Under the pieces are notes generated by a model that saw only the letters and a program-made list of their open reading frames with translations, made no database searches and was not told the DNA's origin. A DNA stretch of 64,000 nt. Origin: a virus. The position numbers and the translations under genes were made by a program. Shown one piece after another: positions 30,880 to 39,167 of the stretch. The stretch's first letter is position 1. Each line of letters begins with the position of its first letter. The stretch is taken from IMG/VR virus record IMGVR_UViG_3300008261_000018, positions 21,175 through 85,174 of that record; one strand, 5' to 3'.

Positions 30880-32138
30880 TACCCGCCAAATCGCCGTGAG
30901 TAGTAGTTAGAGGCGGGGCCGCCGCCGCCGCTCAACCTGCTGGAGCCGCCGTTACCGGAATCTTCCGAGGCGTAGCTCCCGGCGATCATCGAACCACTGC
31001 CGCCGCCGCGCCCAGCTCTGCCGCTTTGGTAGGAAGAGCCGCCGGAGGCGAGACCGTAGCTGCTGAACACACTGCTCCCGCGCCCGGAGCCGCCACTACG
31101 GAGCGTTTGCAGTTCGTACTCGTTAGAACCGCCGCCTGATCCACCCATGGCGAGCAGCTCGTCAAGCTGCTTCTGGTAGCCAGACAGCGTCTCCTCTAAC
31201 TGCTTTTTGTAACTCTCGTCGACATCGCTACCTTTGTTTTGGTATTCAGCTAGCCGACTATTGAAGTCTGACTCTAGCTGGCTGTATCGCGTATTGAATT
31301 CCTCCGACATCCGACTATTCGCGTCCTGGAGACCGCCGATCGTTCCCTCCAGATCTCCGATCGTGTCCTCGTAGCCCGAGACTGCATCGTCTAGGCGTCC
31401 CTGCCATTCTTCGTCCAGGCCGCCAAGACGACTCGTCAGCTCATCGAATGACGTCTTCAGTCCCCCGAGCTCTGTATCTTTACCGCTCAGTGAATCGTTC
31501 AAGGTCTTGATCTGATCTTTGAGCTTGTTGATCTTGTCTTTCTGCTTGTCGTTATTGGTCTTGCCGTTGCCACCTATCTTGCTGGGAGTATTCTTCTTGC
31601 CCCCAGTCAACACGGATTCTTTATTGGTCTTGCTCGTACCCGCATTCTTCCCACTGCCCTTGATCTGATCCTTGACCTGTGTGGCCATTTGATCAGCCTT
31701 TTTCTGCGCCGCGGGGGTCTTGCCTGGCTGCTTGCCGGATCCGCTGCCCTTCGATTCCGTGTATTGAGTGGTCCTAGCTACGGCATTGGCAGCAGCCTTG
31801 CTCCCTGCTGATTGCCCCTTAGTCGGGGTGGAATTTACTTTCTGCGGCGATACGCCTGCGACTGGGCGCGTCGCGGTGGCTGCCGCTGGGGTCTTGGCAG
31901 GTGCCGCACTCTTATTGGCAGCCTTCGCCGGAGCCTGGTTAGGCCTCGGAGCTGGAGCTGGGTTGGGCCTCGGAGCTTGAGCTGGGTTGGGCCTCGGAGC
32001 TGGGGCGGGATTAGGCCTCGGAGCTGGAGCCGGAGCCGGTGCTGGACGCGGCGCTGGGGCAGGGTTAGGCCTCGGAGCCGGAGCCGGAGCCGGAGCCGGA
32101 CGAGGAGCTGGGCTGCCGCCGCCGCCTTTTTTCGCCAT
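30879..32138 (-). CDS. Pro/Ala-repeat coiled-coil virion protein, 419 aa
   Basis: Residues 9-70 are repeats of P-A-P-A-P-R-P-N. A Lys/Ala/Gly/Thr-rich stretch to about 200 follows. A long coiled coil comes next (DKINKLKDQIKTLNDSLSGK, EWQGRLDDAVSGYEDTIGDL, to about 340), and the end is Gly/Ser-rich (GGGGPASNYYSRRFGG). The layout is that of an elongated phage fibre or whisker with low-complexity ends. The repeats are prone to length variation. Confidence 0.7.
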   Translation of the reverse strand: MAKKGGGGSPAPRPAPAPAPAPRPNPAPAPRPAPAPAPAPRPNPAPAPRPNPAQAPRPNPAPAPRPNQAPAKAANKSAAPAKTPAAATATRPVAGVSPQKVNSTPTKGQSAGSKAAANAVARTTQYTESKGSGSGKQPGKTPAAQKKADQMATQVKDQIKGSGKNAGTSKTNKESVLTGGKKNTPSKIGGNGKTNNDKQKDKINKLKDQIKTLNDSLSGKDTELGGLKTSFDELTSRLGGLDEEWQGRLDDAVSGYEDTIGDLEGTIGGLQDANSRMSEEFNTRYSQLESDFNSRLAEYQNKGSDVDESYKKQLEETLSGYQKQLDELLAMGGSGGGSNEYELQTLRSGGSGRGSSVFSSYGLASGGSSYQSGRAGRGGGSGSMIAGSYASEDSGNGGSSRLSGGGGPASNYYSRRFGG

Positions 32139-32140
32139 GA

Positions 32141-32677
32141 CTAGAAGAAGCCGCCCTGGGCAAACACGTGGACACGCGTCGACGCGCTAGGCGCCGTCAG
32201 CACGGCGTTCACGCCGATATAGATCAGCGCGCCGGAGGGTACATATAGACCTGTGTTTTTCTTGTCGGTTTCCGATGCGAAGGTCGTCGTGGTCGCCGCA
32301 GGCCCCGCCAGGTTGGGTACCGGGACACACAGCGGCGGAAGCGAGATATTAGTGCGCTGACCTGCTGAGCTCGAGGCAATTGCCGCGCTGGCAACACAGG
32401 CCGTGTTACTCGTATTGATCCCGTTGGCAGACGTTGCCACGCTCAGGAACACCAACACCGTCGACGCTGTGGTGCTGGCCTCGTTGGCGACGATTGAGAT
32501 GCTGTCAATGATGCCGCCATCATTAGACGAGCAGTCCACCAGCAGCACGCAACCACCACCGTTGACAGTGTTGAAGTTGGTCGCCGTGTTGAGGCAGGCC
32601 GCGCCGCCAATCGTTGCGAATGAATGCAACGGCCGGTCGACCAGCAGTGGCATCTTATTGCTGGACGTCGTTGCCAC
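32141..32677 (-). CDS. hypothetical beta-sandwich virion protein, 178 aa
   Basis: Thr/Ser/Ala/Asn-rich sequence with many short strands (GGGCVLLVDCSSNDGGIIDS, STVLVFLSVATSANGIN, GALIYIGVNAVL, RVHVFAQGGFF). It looks like a decoration or tail-tip protein similar in style to the 111-aa and 115-aa proteins nearby. It lies 2 nt from the coiled-coil gene. No family is recognised. Confidence 0.6.
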   Translation of the reverse strand: MATTSSNKMPLLVDRPLHSFATIGGAACLNTATNFNTVNGGGCVLLVDCSSNDGGIIDSISIVANEASTTASTVLVFLSVATSANGINTSNTACVASAAIASSSAGQRTNISLPPLCVPVPNLAGPAATTTTFASETDKKNTGLYVPSGALIYIGVNAVLTAPSASTRVHVFAQGGFF

Positions 32678-32745
32678 TTACGGCCTCTCTAGTCTTCTCA
32701 GATTGTATCCAGAAACGAACTGCGGCGTTCCAAACGCAAGACGCT

Positions 32746-33198
32746 TCAGTTCATTGGTTCATTGCGACGAGGGCCGCCGCCTACTCCAAACCGAGTACCC
32801 CGCGCCTTACGCGGGCCCTGAATCGGACCATCGCCCGGAGCACTGCCCCAGCCGATATGGCTTTGCACCTCCGCATCGTCCGTCGCACCGCCCCCTTCAG
32901 CGAAGGCGCCCCACTGATCAGGCCGCGTGAATTGCGGCCCCTCCGCGGTTGCATAGCGCTCACCATCGCCATAGGGATTACGGCTATGAACGACATTGCC
33001 CTCTGAGATAAACGACTTTGCGTTCTGCGGATTGTTCGGCACCGTACCGCGAGCGTCCGCAAAGAACTGCTTGGCTTCTTTGTGGCCCTCCTTGTTGAGG
33101 TACCACTCGTTAAAGCGTGTACTGCGCTTGGGTCCTTGCCGATGTTTCCGATCGGCGAGACCTTCTCCCCCCTCGACGGGTTTCTTATCGCTTTTCAT
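32746..33198 (-). CDS. hypothetical basic virion protein, 150 aa
   Basis: Lys/Arg-rich N-terminus (MKSDKKPVEGG, RKHRQGPKRSTRFNEWYLNK) and Gly/Pro-rich C-terminus (GPRKARGTRFGVGGGPRRNE). It has no hydrophobic segment. A role in DNA packaging or tail assembly is possible from charge only. Confidence 0.55.
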   Translation of the reverse strand: MKSDKKPVEGGEGLADRKHRQGPKRSTRFNEWYLNKEGHKEAKQFFADARGTVPNNPQNAKSFISEGNVVHSRNPYGDGERYATAEGPQFTRPDQWGAFAEGGGATDDAEVQSHIGWGSAPGDGPIQGPRKARGTRFGVGGGPRRNEPMN

Positions 33199-33209
33199 TG
33201 TTTAGAACA

Positions 33210-34337
33210 TCAAAAGAGGGACTTGCCGTCGTAACCCGCCAGCTCTAACTTCTTCGCGGCAACAAGCTTGTTCCAGTCCATCCATTCGGGTGTCTCAGTG
33301 GTATCTGGCAGGTTGTATTTGCCAAAATCCATGCCACCCGCATTTGCGCTCAAGACCCCTGGCCATGATGCCGCGGAGCTCTCAGGCTGCATGTTGAATG
33401 CACGCTCGCCCGCGCCGGTGCTTTTCGCCTGTGGCACGATCGCCTGTAGCTCTGCCATCTTGCTGCGATTAACTCCTGCAACAACGCCCGGCTCGTTCCC
33501 GATGGTGACACCAGGAGCCACAGGTGCGCCGTCGTAAAGCGCGTACTTGGCGTTCATCAACGCCTGCTCGCCCACCGTCGGCTTCGCCTGATCAATCGTT
33601 GGTGCCGAGGGTTCACCGGCGCCCATGGTTGGCTGACCAGCTGGGAACTTCTTCATGTACTCGCGCAGGGCCATGCCCTTGTTCGCCCGTGCCCACTCAG
33701 CCATGGCGCCGGTGTAACCCATGCCCTGGATGATCTCGTCGATCGAGCCTTCGCCAAGGGCCCGCTGCGCGGCGTAGTAGCCAGCCAGGTTGTCGCCCTC
33801 GTATTTGTCCTGCAGGGCGAGATCTTTCATCGCCTTGCCCTGCTCGGTATTCCAGTACTCCTTGGAGGCGTACTGCTGCATCATGCGGCGCTGCTCGGAC
33901 TCGCGGGCACGCGCAGCAGGATCGCCGTAAGAGTCAGGACGCTGCAGACCAGGGGCGACAGGCGGCGGCGCCTGATCTTTGGATGGGTCGATGGTCGGCG
34001 GGGCGGAACCCTCCCCCATCTGCGCTTTCCAGATGGCGTTTTGCTTTTCGCCTACGCTGATCGCCTGGTCAGCCTCGGCCTTGAGCCTGGCCTGCTTCGC
34101 CAGCTCTTTATCCATCCAGCCCCCGTAGCCAGGGATCCAGCCCAAGTACTGTTTACCGAGCTGCGCTTGCTGGGCAAGTGCGGACGCGTTCTGACTCAGA
34201 ATTCTCTGACGCGCTAATTCTGCCTCGGTCTCTCGCCTGCTGGCGCGTGTCCGTGAAGCCGCTAGCGCGTCATTGTAATTCTTGTGCGCCTTCCCCTGAT
34301 CATCGACGTATCGACCGTCCGGCAGTTTGTAGCCCAT
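33210..34337 (-). CDS. hypothetical virion protein, 375 aa, helical
   Basis: The N-terminus is KLPDGRYVDDQGKAHKNYND. A helical Arg/Glu/Gln region follows (RRETEAELARQRILSQNASAL, LAKQARLKAEADQAI), then a Pro-rich linker (DQAPPPVAPGLQRP), and further helices with Tyr/Lys. It lies 3 nt from the 34341 gene. Tail or connector protein by position. No family is recognised. Confidence 0.6.
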   Translation of the reverse strand: MGYKLPDGRYVDDQGKAHKNYNDALAASRTRASRRETEAELARQRILSQNASALAQQAQLGKQYLGWIPGYGGWMDKELAKQARLKAEADQAISVGEKQNAIWKAQMGEGSAPPTIDPSKDQAPPPVAPGLQRPDSYGDPAARARESEQRRMMQQYASKEYWNTEQGKAMKDLALQDKYEGDNLAGYYAAQRALGEGSIDEIIQGMGYTGAMAEWARANKGMALREYMKKFPAGQPTMGAGEPSAPTIDQAKPTVGEQALMNAKYALYDGAPVAPGVTIGNEPGVVAGVNRSKMAELQAIVPQAKSTGAGERAFNMQPESSAASWPGVLSANAGGMDFGKYNLPDTTETPEWMDWNKLVAAKKLELAGYDGKSLF

Positions 34338-34340
34338 TGT

Positions 34341-34724
34341 CTACCTCCAGCTGATTGAGCCTGTTGCCTGGGCGATGCGCGTGCCCACGGCGGTGTCTGC
34401 TGGCCCCGGGATGGCCATGATGAATTCAGCGCCGGCACGCTCAAAGGCGTAACGGCGGACCTCGTCGCGGCGATAGTTCGCCACATACAAGGTCTCAGCC
34501 AGGCGATCTACCTCCCGCAGGTAGACCTCCCGGTAGTCGCGATCAGCCTTCAGCGGATCAGACGAATAGATCGCACGATCCGTATCGCCTGTGATTCGCT
34601 CGATCCGACTGGGCTGAGGCTGATCTTCAACGCGGAAGATCTGCGAGACCTTGTACGCCTTATCGCAGCGATCAAGGTGCTCGAGCACCCGTGCGTAGAA
34701 GTAGCTATCAGGCACCCGCGCCAT
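34341..34724 (-). CDS. hypothetical protein, 127 aa (possible neck/head-tail connector)
   Basis: From MARVPDSYFYARVLEHLDRC the protein is a charged helical fold (DYREVYLREVDRLAETLYVANYRRDEV, in two helices). A longer start four codons upstream is possible. It sits between the helix-hairpin-helix gene and the 375-aa gene. Size and helix content fit a head-completion protein, but no family is recognised. Confidence 0.55.
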   Translation of the reverse strand: MARVPDSYFYARVLEHLDRCDKAYKVSQIFRVEDQPQPSRIERITGDTDRAIYSSDPLKADRDYREVYLREVDRLAETLYVANYRRDEVRRYAFERAGAEFIMAIPGPADTAVGTRIAQATGSISWR

Positions 34725-34863
34725 AGCCTCCTCCAATCTGGCGACATCGCCAGCGGGGAGGTTGGCACCTACGTTGTAGCCCAGGTGAAACCTGCAGCGA
34801 CTTTTGTCGTAGTTGTTAAGTTCCAGGGAACCTCAACGCGACCTGGGCCTCATTCTAAGAAGC

Positions 34864-35295
34864 TCAGCCGATGTAGATCAGATCTTCTGCAATCACCTCG
34901 TCCCAATCCACGCGGCCGATCTTGCGCAGTTGCTCGAGATTCTTGAATCGCTCGCCGGGCAGAGACAGGCGCAGCTCGACAATCTTCTTGGCGGTTGCGT
35001 AGCCAATACCCTTGACGTGCTTGGCGATGCCTTCAGCGGTGGCCACGTTGAGGTTCAAGCGGGTATCCGCAGGGATCGCGGATTCGGGCAGCTTGTCCTC
35101 ATCCTCCTTGGGTTCTGCACTTTGGGGCTCGATCGACACCCCAGTGCGACCCTTGCCGGGTTCGTACGAGACAAGATCAGCCAGGGCCACATAGCTCACA
35201 GAGCCAGTGCTGTTCTTGACCATCGCCCACTCCTTGTCGTGGTGGCCGATGAATTCAACGATCTGACCGTTCTTGGTGTTCTGGTACAGCGCCAT
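34864..35295 (-). CDS. helix-hairpin-helix protein with SH3-like N-terminus, 143 aa
   Basis: The N-terminal 55 residues (MALYQNTKNGQIVEFIGHHD, VSYVALADLVSYEPGK) look like a small barrel. The C-terminal 70 residues form a ComEA-like helix-hairpin-helix pair: LNLNVATAEGIAKHVKGIGY with ATAKKIVELR, and FKNLEQLRKIGRVDWDEV. Such domains bind DNA non-specifically through the G-I-G hairpins. Located next to capsid genes, it may bind packaged DNA or act in the head. MALYQ was preferred over a start three codons earlier. Confidence 0.75.
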   Translation of the reverse strand: MALYQNTKNGQIVEFIGHHDKEWAMVKNSTGSVSYVALADLVSYEPGKGRTGVSIEPQSAEPKEDEDKLPESAIPADTRLNLNVATAEGIAKHVKGIGYATAKKIVELRLSLPGERFKNLEQLRKIGRVDWDEVIAEDLIYIG

Positions 35296-35302
35296 AAGAC
35301 AC

Positions 35303-35337
35303 AAAAAAGAGGGCGCCTGACTTTGCAGACGCCCTCA
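35303..35337 (-). terminator. intrinsic terminator after the decoration-like gene
   Basis: On the minus strand, GAGGGCG-TCTG-N5-CAG-GCGCCCTC forms a long stem followed by TTTTTT. It ends the strongly expressed capsid transcript. Confidence 0.8.
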
Positions 35338-35357
35338 TTGTAGGGATAAACAACCGA

Positions 35358-35996
35358 TCAGGACTCGGTGATGAACGGCAGGTAAGTGCTGTTCACGTCG
35401 GGCACCACATCTTCGATGTAGTAGCAGACTTCAACCACGATCGGAGTACCGCCAGTGGCGGTGGAGGTCAGGGTGGAGCCAGCGGCGGTGCCGGTGCTGT
35501 CGGTGACGAACACCTTCAGAGTCTCGGCGCCGGTCAGAGCCACGGGAGTGATCAGACCTTTGCTGTTAGCGACGGGAGCCACGGTGCCGCCGGAGACGGC
35601 CACGGCCGAAGAGGTCGTGGAGACTGCGGTAGCGGTGATGGTGTCGTCGTTCGCCAGGGCATCGGCCACCTTCAGGCGGTTGGTGTTGGTACCAACCAGG
35701 CCAGAGAAGGCGGTGCCCACGCCACGGTCCTTGCGCACATCGGGCACGCGGATGCCAACGCGGTAGATGTTGGCGCCAGCGGGCACGGTCAGACCGGTGA
35801 TGTCGGGACGGGGCTTGTCGTCCTGACGCAGGTCGGGGCTAGGGATGGTGATATCGAAGCTGGTACCACCAGTTGCACCCACCAGTGCGTAGCCGATCAC
35901 CTGGTAGTAGGTGCGGCCGGGGAGAGCCACAACAGGCTGACCCTGGTAGCTGCTCAGTTCGGTAACCCAGTTACCGGGGTAGATCTTCTTCGCCAT
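35358..35996 (-). CDS. putative capsid decoration/structural protein, 212 aa
   Basis: The beta-rich protein (GGTSFDITIPSPDLRQDD, GANIYRVGIRVPDVRKDRG, Thr/Ala/Val-rich core) is preceded by an almost perfect Shine-Dalgarno AGGAGGT, 8 nt before its ATG. It immediately follows the capsid gene and ends with a strong terminator. Codon use is more uniform than in its neighbours (GGC, ACC, GTG), which suggests high expression. A decoration or minor capsid protein is most likely. No family is recognised. Confidence 0.6.
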   Translation of the reverse strand: MAKKIYPGNWVTELSSYQGQPVVALPGRTYYQVIGYALVGATGGTSFDITIPSPDLRQDDKPRPDITGLTVPAGANIYRVGIRVPDVRKDRGVGTAFSGLVGTNTNRLKVADALANDDTITATAVSTTSSAVAVSGGTVAPVANSKGLITPVALTGAETLKVFVTDSTGTAAGSTLTSTATGGTPIVVEVCYYIEDVVPDVNSTYLPFITES

Positions 35997-36012
35997 TGTT
36001 CGTTACCTCCTA

Positions 36013-36722
36013 TCAGTACACGAAGCTGTAGGCGACGGTGATGAAGTCCTTGTTCAGGATCTCAAAACCGGCGAAGAGCGACCAGATCATGATAATAAAA
36101 CGACTGAAATCGTCGTTGTTATTCAACAGGATCTGAGCGTTATTACCACCGATACCCACGCCCACGGCTTGAGGGCCGAAGAACAGCATGGGGGCGGCAG
36201 TAGTCACAGCAGAGGTGATCGACGCATCAGCGATGGTCACCTGCAGAGACTTCTCGGGGAGGTTGGTCGACTCGAACCAGCGGACACCCTCAAAGAGGAA
36301 GCCGGTAGGCATCACGGGCTGACCAGCCACGAAGCCTGCCTGGCCGTAAGCGGGACCCATGCCATAGAAGAAGTTGGCGTTGGGAGCCTGCTCGGGCTGC
36401 AGGGGGTTGACCATACCGTTACCCGCGTAACGAGCGATCTCACGGAACGCGTCGTTCTGGCGCAGGTGCATCATTGCGGTGGGATCCGCGATGCAACGGT
36501 AGTAGCCATCGGCGAAGGTCGGGACATTGCGCTTGCGCATGTCCTTGACCACAGCCAGGAGGTCGGTCTTGACGTCGAACTTCGCAGACTGACCGGCGCT
36601 GTAGCTCAGATAAGGAGCAGCAGAACCTTTGGTCTTGTTCAGGGGGTAGTAGTAACCACCCTGGGTGCTGTCGGCCTTGCCATTGGCTTCGGCTTTGAAC
36701 AGCTCGTCAGCAAACACGCGGT
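36013..36722 (-). CDS. predicted major capsid protein, exon 2
   Basis: The frame RVFADELFKAEANG...FDVKTDLLAVVKDMRKRNVP...RFIIMIWSLFAGFEILNKDF has no usable start of its own and directly continues exon 1 after intron removal. The junction codon TAC gives ...LVVAY-RVFADEL. Exons of 442 and 710 nt sum to 1152 nt, a 383-residue protein. A C-terminus with a W...G.E-x-L-N-x-x-F block occurs in phage capsid proteins. Identification as capsid rests on length, the order after portal and scaffold, expression signals and the adjacent decoration-like gene. Confidence 0.7.
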
Positions 36723-37162
36723 CTCGCCAGCGCCTATCACTACTGCCCCGGAGGGCTGCGAGGCTCTTTATCCTCGCACTTGCTCTTTGTCATCGAGCAA
36801 GGTCAGACTATATCTTCACCATCCTTGAACATCTGAAGACCCCCTTGAACGCGTTGTCGCGCGAAGCGCTTGAGCTGAGCGCTTACGCCTGGAACGCAAG
36901 TACAGGGTCTTCTTCAGTTGACAAGGTGCAGGTGCGGGGCACTCGTGGGTCCTTTACCGAGTTTCCTCTCGGGACCTAGTCGTTGAACCTGCCGGCTTGT
37001 TGGCCGGATTGGCTGCTGATTACCCATGCAGCGACAGGATTTTTAAGCTTTCACGATTGCCCTTCCGGGCTGCGTTGTAGCTCCTGAGCTTTTTCCGACC
37101 GCTGGCTTGGTCGGGAAGGGCTTCCAGCAATTCACCCCGTGTTGCCCTAGACGTTTCCGACT
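36723..37162 (-). ncRNA. group I self-splicing intron in the capsid gene, 440 nt
   Basis: All four core elements are present in order on the minus strand. P is GAATTGCTGGAAGCCC (37118-37133), Q is AATCAGCAGCCAATCC (37006-37021), R is GGTTCAACGACTAGGTC (36973-36989) and S is AAGATATAGTCTGACC (36801-36816). GCTG of P pairs with CAGC of Q (P4), and GACTA of R pairs with TAGTC of S (P7). CCGAG-N6-CTCGG and GGTCC/GGACC after R fit a P7.1 extension, as in subgroup IA. Exon end GTCGCCT pairs with the guide GGGCAAC (one mismatch, U-G wobble at the splice site). The last base is G. No endonuclease ORF lies inside. Confidence 0.9.
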
Positions 37163-37604
37163 AGGCGACCACAAGCCTTTGGGCCGAGTCATCCAGCAAT
37201 GTCAGGCTTCCAATCGACTGATGGAAGACGTTCAGGTTGCCGGTATCCAGCAGCAGGCGCTGGGCGGTCAGCAGGGTCTCACGAGCCACCTTGAAGGTGG
37301 ACGGAGCGGTGGGATCAAGGGGATCAGCGGGACCGGTGTACTCCTTGAGCGTCACCAGGACCTTGTCCTTGACGATATTGCGGCTAGATGCAGTGCCCAG
37401 CGTTTGATCGGCAGTGCGCTCGCGGGAATCCTTGTTGCCAGGATTGCCCCAGAAGCGGTAACGATCGAGCTGAACAGTCTGGCCCGGCTGCTTGGCGAAG
37501 TCATGCACGACGACGGGCTCAACCGCCATCTCGATGATGTAGCCAGGGTGGGGCCGATAAAGCTCTGCGCCTAGCAGCTTGGGAAAGTCATTATCGATCC
37601 ACAT
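37163..37604 (-). CDS. predicted major capsid protein, exon 1
   Basis: From MWIDNDFPKLLGAELYRPHP to LVVA the frame is open and would stop at a TAG whose first base is the last exon base. The segments HPGYIIEMAVEPVVVHDFAK and QPGQTVQLDRYRFWG are capsid-like. A Shine-Dalgarno GAGGAG sits upstream of the ATG, and TATAGT about 55 nt upstream could be a -10. Without splicing only 147 residues would be made. Confidence 0.7.
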
Positions 37605-37694
37605 GGGTCGACAGGCTCCTCAGCTGGTAGAAGAAACAGCACGCAGAACGCGCGCTTGCTCTTACTATAAAGTCGATTTGTAGGGTGAAAAAAT
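37605..37694. promoter_or_regulatory. divergent promoter region between capsid and LAGLIDADG genes
   Basis: On the minus strand TTTATAGT (about 37667-37674) can serve as -10 for the capsid gene. On the plus strand the same palindromic AT-rich spot reads ACTATAAAG. The plus-strand motif GTAGGGTGAAAAAATTTGG (37680-37698) contains GGTGA, a plausible ribosome-binding site for the TTG at 37695. It also resembles two sequences near 59401 and 59453. Confidence 0.45.
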
Positions 37695-38408
37695 TTGGAC
37701 GCGGCGGATGTCCGAGGCCTCCTGGGCCTACTCCTCCCTGACGGCAGCCTTGTCCCATATCGCAGTCCAGCAGGGGGTTACATCCAGCTGACGCTGACTG
37801 CTGGGGTTTCTGAGTCCGCATTTCTCGAGGACAAGGTCGCCGAATTTCGGCAATTCATCTCGACTTCGGCCGAAATTATTCCCTACAAGACGCGCCCCCG
37901 CGCCAACGGCAAGACGACCGAGGTGCTGCGCTTTCGGGTCTCGACCAACAAGCTGCGCCCTGTTTACAACCTTCTCTACCCGGGCGGCGAACGGCAAATC
38001 ACTCAGAACGCTCTGGATCTCCTGGGCGCCAAGGCTGCCGCGTGGTGCTGGGCCGAAGGAGCTCGGCTGAACCGTGATGGATCTTCGTGCCTAGCCCGCG
38101 TCGGTAACTCCGTCGATGAAGGACACATGGTGTCGTCGTGGATTGAAGTCCTCACCGGCGCACGCTCCGAGATCGAGGGAGAACTGATCAAGCCAAGGCT
38201 TCGTTTTGATGCCGAACAGACCCGCAAGATCCGGGAGTCCTTGGCTCCCTACGCACCGCCCAGTCGTCAACACCTTTTCACCGGAGAGCAGTGGGATGTC
38301 CACTCAATTCGTAGCGCGCGTACTGAGCTACAGCATCGGCAAGGGGAAAATTGCTCTCAAGGGGAGCCGCAAGAGGCCCTGGCTGGAACTCAAGCGACCC
38401 GAGACTGA
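37695..38408 (+). CDS. LAGLIDADG-type homing endonuclease-like protein, 237 aa
   Basis: DVRGLLGLLLPDGSLVPY (about 5-22) is a LAGLIDADG helix in the G-L-L-L-x-D-G-S form. ESAFLEDKVAEFRQFI, VLRFRVSTNKLRPVYNLLYP and ALDLLGAKAAAWCWAEGARL follow in the order of the LAGLIDADG_2-like family, with A-W-C-W-A-E-G as the second acidic motif. The start is TTG after GGTGA. The last 38 codons overlap the next gene and are probably overprinted. It is divergent from the intron-bearing capsid gene, 90 bp away, which suggests a role in intron mobility. Confidence 0.75.
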   Translation: MDAADVRGLLGLLLPDGSLVPYRSPAGGYIQLTLTAGVSESAFLEDKVAEFRQFISTSAEIIPYKTRPRANGKTTEVLRFRVSTNKLRPVYNLLYPGGERQITQNALDLLGAKAAAWCWAEGARLNRDGSSCLARVGNSVDEGHMVSSWIEVLTGARSEIEGELIKPRLRFDAEQTRKIRESLAPYAPPSRQHLFTGEQWDVHSIRSARTELQHRQGENCSQGEPQEALAGTQATRD

Positions 38409-38874
38409 GCGCGCGTATCTCGGTTCCCAGGTCTACCAGCTACGCAAACTCCATCCCGGGGAGCTCGAGATCTTCTGGGACCGAGTGCCAACCGAGGGTT
38501 TCTACGACCTCGATCGAGCCAGGATTCAAAGCGATGAACTCTGGCGCGCCTACGAGCTCCTCTACCCCCGCGACAAATTCACGCTGTCACCGACCGTGCT
38601 CGAGCTCACGGGGCTCCAGGGCGCTTGCGCGCTCTGGCTTGATCACGGCTCCTGGTATGGCCGAGCAGGGGAGATCACAGGGGGCTACAGCCCTCACGAG
38701 AAGAAGCTCATCGGTGAGTGGTTGACCTCTTTGGGTTTCGAGGCCGCGAACAAGCGCGTTGACAGCCGATGCCGCCTTTGCATCTCCCCTGATTCGATGC
38801 GCAAATTCATCCCGGCGATCCGCCCGCTCGTACACGCATCGATGCGTAGCAAGCTTCAACGTAAAAGGACCTAG
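38296..38874 (+). CDS. LAGLIDADG-like protein, divergent copy, 192 aa
   Basis: It starts at the ATG after GGAGAGCAGTGGG. LRKLHPGELEIFWDRVPTEG, LWRAYELLYPRDKFTLSP and GLQGACALWLDHGSWYGR parallel the second half of the preceding gene (YNLLYP...ALDLLG...AAWCWAEGA). The first acidic LAGLIDADG motif is not recognisable, so it may be inactive or may act only as a DNA-binding partner. Tandem duplication followed by divergence is the simplest origin. Confidence 0.6.
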   Translation: MSTQFVARVLSYSIGKGKIALKGSRKRPWLELKRPETERAYLGSQVYQLRKLHPGELEIFWDRVPTEGFYDLDRARIQSDELWRAYELLYPRDKFTLSPTVLELTGLQGACALWLDHGSWYGRAGEITGGYSPHEKKLIGEWLTSLGFEAANKRVDSRCRLCISPDSMRKFIPAIRPLVHASMRSKLQRKRT

Positions 38875-38942
38875 GCTGAATTCTGCCCCGAAGCAGAACT
38901 ACGTCAGGGGCCTCCAGGAGTTCGAGTTTTTGTAGTTTCCTC

Positions 38943-39107
38943 GTGGCGATTCCAGATCAGACGGAACAGCAGCAGCCCCCTCCCTCGCCCAATCCGAGCC
39001 AGCGCGGGGAGACCGACTACTGCATTGCCTCCGGCCTCAGGCGGAAGTTTCTCGATTACTGCTACGAAAATCCAGGCGCCGAGGAGTGCCGGATCTATGA
39101 CGTCTAG
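38943..39107 (+). CDS. CP12-like peptide, 54 aa
   Basis: A GTG start gives a Gln/Pro/Ser-rich leader and then the C-terminal module of CP12: RKFLDYC-x8-C ending ENPGAEECRIYDV (Cys40 and Cys49). In cyanobacteria and plants this C-x8-C loop of CP12 binds and inhibits GAPDH, and full CP12 (about 75 residues) also holds PRK. The CP12 core (A-W-D-x-V-E-E-L) and its N-terminal Cys pair are missing, although Cys27 is present. cp12 is a known auxiliary gene of cyanophages that shifts carbon from the Calvin cycle to the pentose phosphate pathway. Upstream is a short gap with GGGGCCTCCAGGAG. Confidence 0.65.
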   Translation: MAIPDQTEQQQPPPSPNPSQRGETDYCIASGLRRKFLDYCYENPGAEECRIYDV

Positions 39108-39167
39108 CCCACCTCGGAGGGCCTGAATCAATCTCTTAGACTGCATTCATCGCGATAGCCTCGCCAG

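Noticed and set aside
36013-37604. Two separate short genes for the capsid region
   Set aside because: The second has no start codon, and the 440 nt between them carries group I intron core elements with a clean in-frame junction. A split gene explains the data better.
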